DNA of 8,717 nt from Gemmatimonadota bacterium (lineage in GTDB: Bacteria > Gemmatimonadota > Gemmatimonadetes > Gemmatimonadales > GWC2-71-9). Below are positions 7,593-8,717 of this stretch, in pieces; within the stretch, counting starts at the first letter, position 1; every line of letters starts with the position of its first letter. The notes beneath the pieces are model-generated. The model made no database searches. It saw only the letters and a list, made by a program, of their open reading frames with translations, and was not told where the DNA came from. The stretch covers positions 1 to 8,717 of the forward strand of contig JAOTWK010000127.1 of assembly GCA_029862935.1 (NCBI GenBank), given 5' to 3'. The translations under genes were made by a program, and so were the position numbers.

Positions 7593-8717
7593 CTGGCCCA
7601 AGTGAGCGGTTGAAACTGCTGCCGGCCTACGCGGTGGCCGAGTTGGCCGAGATCAAGCGTCGGCTGCTCGCCGACGGTGTCGACGTCATTGACTTGAGTG
7701 CGGGTGACGCAGACTTCCCGCCACCGGCCGTTGCCGTCGAGTCGCTTGGTGCCGCGGCGCGCGATCCGGCGATGAGCCGGTACTCGTACCAGGCTGGCCT
7801 GACCACGTATCGCGAAGCGGCTGCGCGCTACATGCAGCGGCGCTTCGGTGTCGAGATGGACCCTGTGAGTGAGCTCCTGCCGCTCATCGGTTCCAAAGAC
7901 GGGCTGGCACACTTGCCGCTGGCGTTCGTGAATCCTGGCGAGGTGTGCGTGCTTCCCGATCCTGGGTACCCCGCGTATCTGGGTGGCGCCGTGCTTGCCG
8001 GGGCAGACGTCGAGCTAGTGCCGCTCCTGCCGGACAACGGCTTTCTGGTAGAGTTGGAAGACTTGCCGCCCGAGCGATTGCGCCAGACGCGGCTCGTGTT
8101 CCTCAACTATCCGAACAACCCGACGACCGCCGTCGCGCCACGCGACTACTTGGAGCGGACGGTGCGCGTATGCCGCGAGCATGGCATTCTCATCGCCTAC
8201 GACAACCCCTACGTCGACATCACGTTCGACGGCTATCGTGCGCCGAGCATCTTCGAGATTGATGGTGCGAGGGACGTGGCCCTCGAGTTTCATACCCTGT
8301 CGAAGAGCTTCTCGATGACGGGGTGGAGAATCGCGTGGGTCGCCGCCGCGCCCGAGTTGATCGGGCCGCTGAGGAAACTCAAGACATGGGTGGACACCGG
8401 CGTGTTTCTCGCCGTCCAGCACGCTGGGGCGGCGGTGCTCGATAATGCGGAAGCCTTGGCGGCACCGCTGGTCACGGAGTTGGCAAGACGGCGCGACGCT
8501 GCGGTAGAGGCGCTTGCGGACGTCGGACTCACCGTCGAGAAGCCGAAAGCCACGATGTATCTGTGGGTGCCGCTTCCGGCGGGGACTGACAGCGACCAAT
8601 TCGTGCGGGACGTGTTGCGGAATGAGGGAGTGGTATTGCTGCCCGGTGCGGCGTTCGGCCGGGGGGGTGCGGGGTTCTTCCGCATTGCGCTCACGGTGGA
8701 TGTTGGGCGGCTCCGCG
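7589..8717 (+). CDS. PLP-dependent class I/II aminotransferase, LL-diaminopimelate aminotransferase-like, 3'-partial
   Basis: The reading frame runs from the ATG overlapping the helicase stop (ATGA) to the window end without a stop, giving 376 complete codons. Family members are usually near 385-400 residues, so only a short tail is missing. The N terminus (RLKLLPAYAVAELAEIKRRL, then GVDVIDLSAGDADFPPP) and the active-site blocks fit fold-type I aminotransferases. N177 lies in NYPNNPTT, D205 and Y208 in YDNPYV (D205 should contact the PLP ring nitrogen), the Schiff-base lysine is K239 in TLSKSFSMTGWR, phosphate-binding R247 follows, and R365 in FFRIAL is the expected carboxylate-binding arginine. 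The strings ITFDGYRAPSIFEI and FHTLSKSFSMTGWRIAW closely resemble the DapL/DapL2 group, which converts tetrahydrodipicolinate to LL-diaminopimelate. Related aspartate, alanine or aromatic aminotransferases share the same core, so the substrate stays open. The protein is predicted to be cytosolic. Confidence 0.9.
   Translation, partial: MTGPSERLKLLPAYAVAELAEIKRRLLADGVDVIDLSAGDADFPPPAVAVESLGAAARDPAMSRYSYQAGLTTYREAAARYMQRRFGVEMDPVSELLPLIGSKDGLAHLPLAFVNPGEVCVLPDPGYPAYLGGAVLAGADVELVPLLPDNGFLVELEDLPPERLRQTRLVFLNYPNNPTTAVAPRDYLERTVRVCREHGILIAYDNPYVDITFDGYRAPSIFEIDGARDVALEFHTLSKSFSMTGWRIAWVAAAPELIGPLRKLKTWVDTGVFLAVQHAGAAVLDNAEALAAPLVTELARRRDAAVEALADVGLTVEKPKATMYLWVPLPAGTDSDQFVRDVLRNEGVVLLPGAAFGRGGAGFFRIALTVDVGRLR

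Noticed and set aside
1..8717. tRNA, rRNA, CRISPR, insertion sequence, terminator or promoter
   Set aside because: The window is fully covered by overlapping genes; I saw no repeat arrays, inverted-repeat ends, transposase motifs, hairpin-plus-T runs or convincing promoter elements.

Overview
The window is high-GC, gene-dense bacterial DNA in which every real gene lies on the + strand. It holds five consecutive open reading frames with no intergenic space. Neighbours overlap by 17, 4, 4 and 4 bases (the last three as ATGA/GTGA junctions), so this looks like one translationally coupled operon cut at both ends by the window. The gene complement and GC-rich style fit a Gemmatimonadota-like organism. 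That is an inference from gene style and context, not from a marker gene.

Layout: (1) nt 1-2085, the C-terminal part of a large protein with an Ig-like beta segment and a very long alpha-helical/coiled-coil region, resembling DUF4175-type proteins; its 5' end is outside the window. (2) nt 2069-3784, a signal-peptide-bearing, exported TPR/alpha-solenoid protein. (3) nt 3781-5082, a protein with a twin-arginine leader from a family often labelled 'asparagine synthetase B'. It lacks the asparagine synthetase catalytic signatures and looks more like a class I glutamine-amidotransferase/ThuA-like fold. (4) nt 5079-7592, a DinG/XPD-family iron-sulfur helicase with a complete RadC-like JAMM/JAB metalloprotease-type domain at its N terminus. 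(5) nt 7589 to the end, a fold-type I PLP-dependent aminotransferase close to the LL-diaminopimelate aminotransferase group, cut just before its C terminus.

Genes 1-3 look like a cell-envelope module: a probable membrane-anchored coiled-coil protein, a secreted TPR scaffold and a Tat-exported putative hydrolase-like protein. In many bacteria DUF4175-like genes sit downstream of MoxR-DUF58-BatA genes, so such genes may lie just upstream; this cannot be seen here. Genes 4 and 5 have apparently unrelated roles (DNA repair or R-loop/D-loop unwinding, and amino-acid metabolism) but are translationally coupled to the envelope genes. The most notable items are the JAMM-DinG fusion with both active sites intact and the exported 'AsnB-like' protein whose family name does not match its sequence. 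I saw no RNA genes, mobile elements, CRISPR arrays, terminators or promoters.
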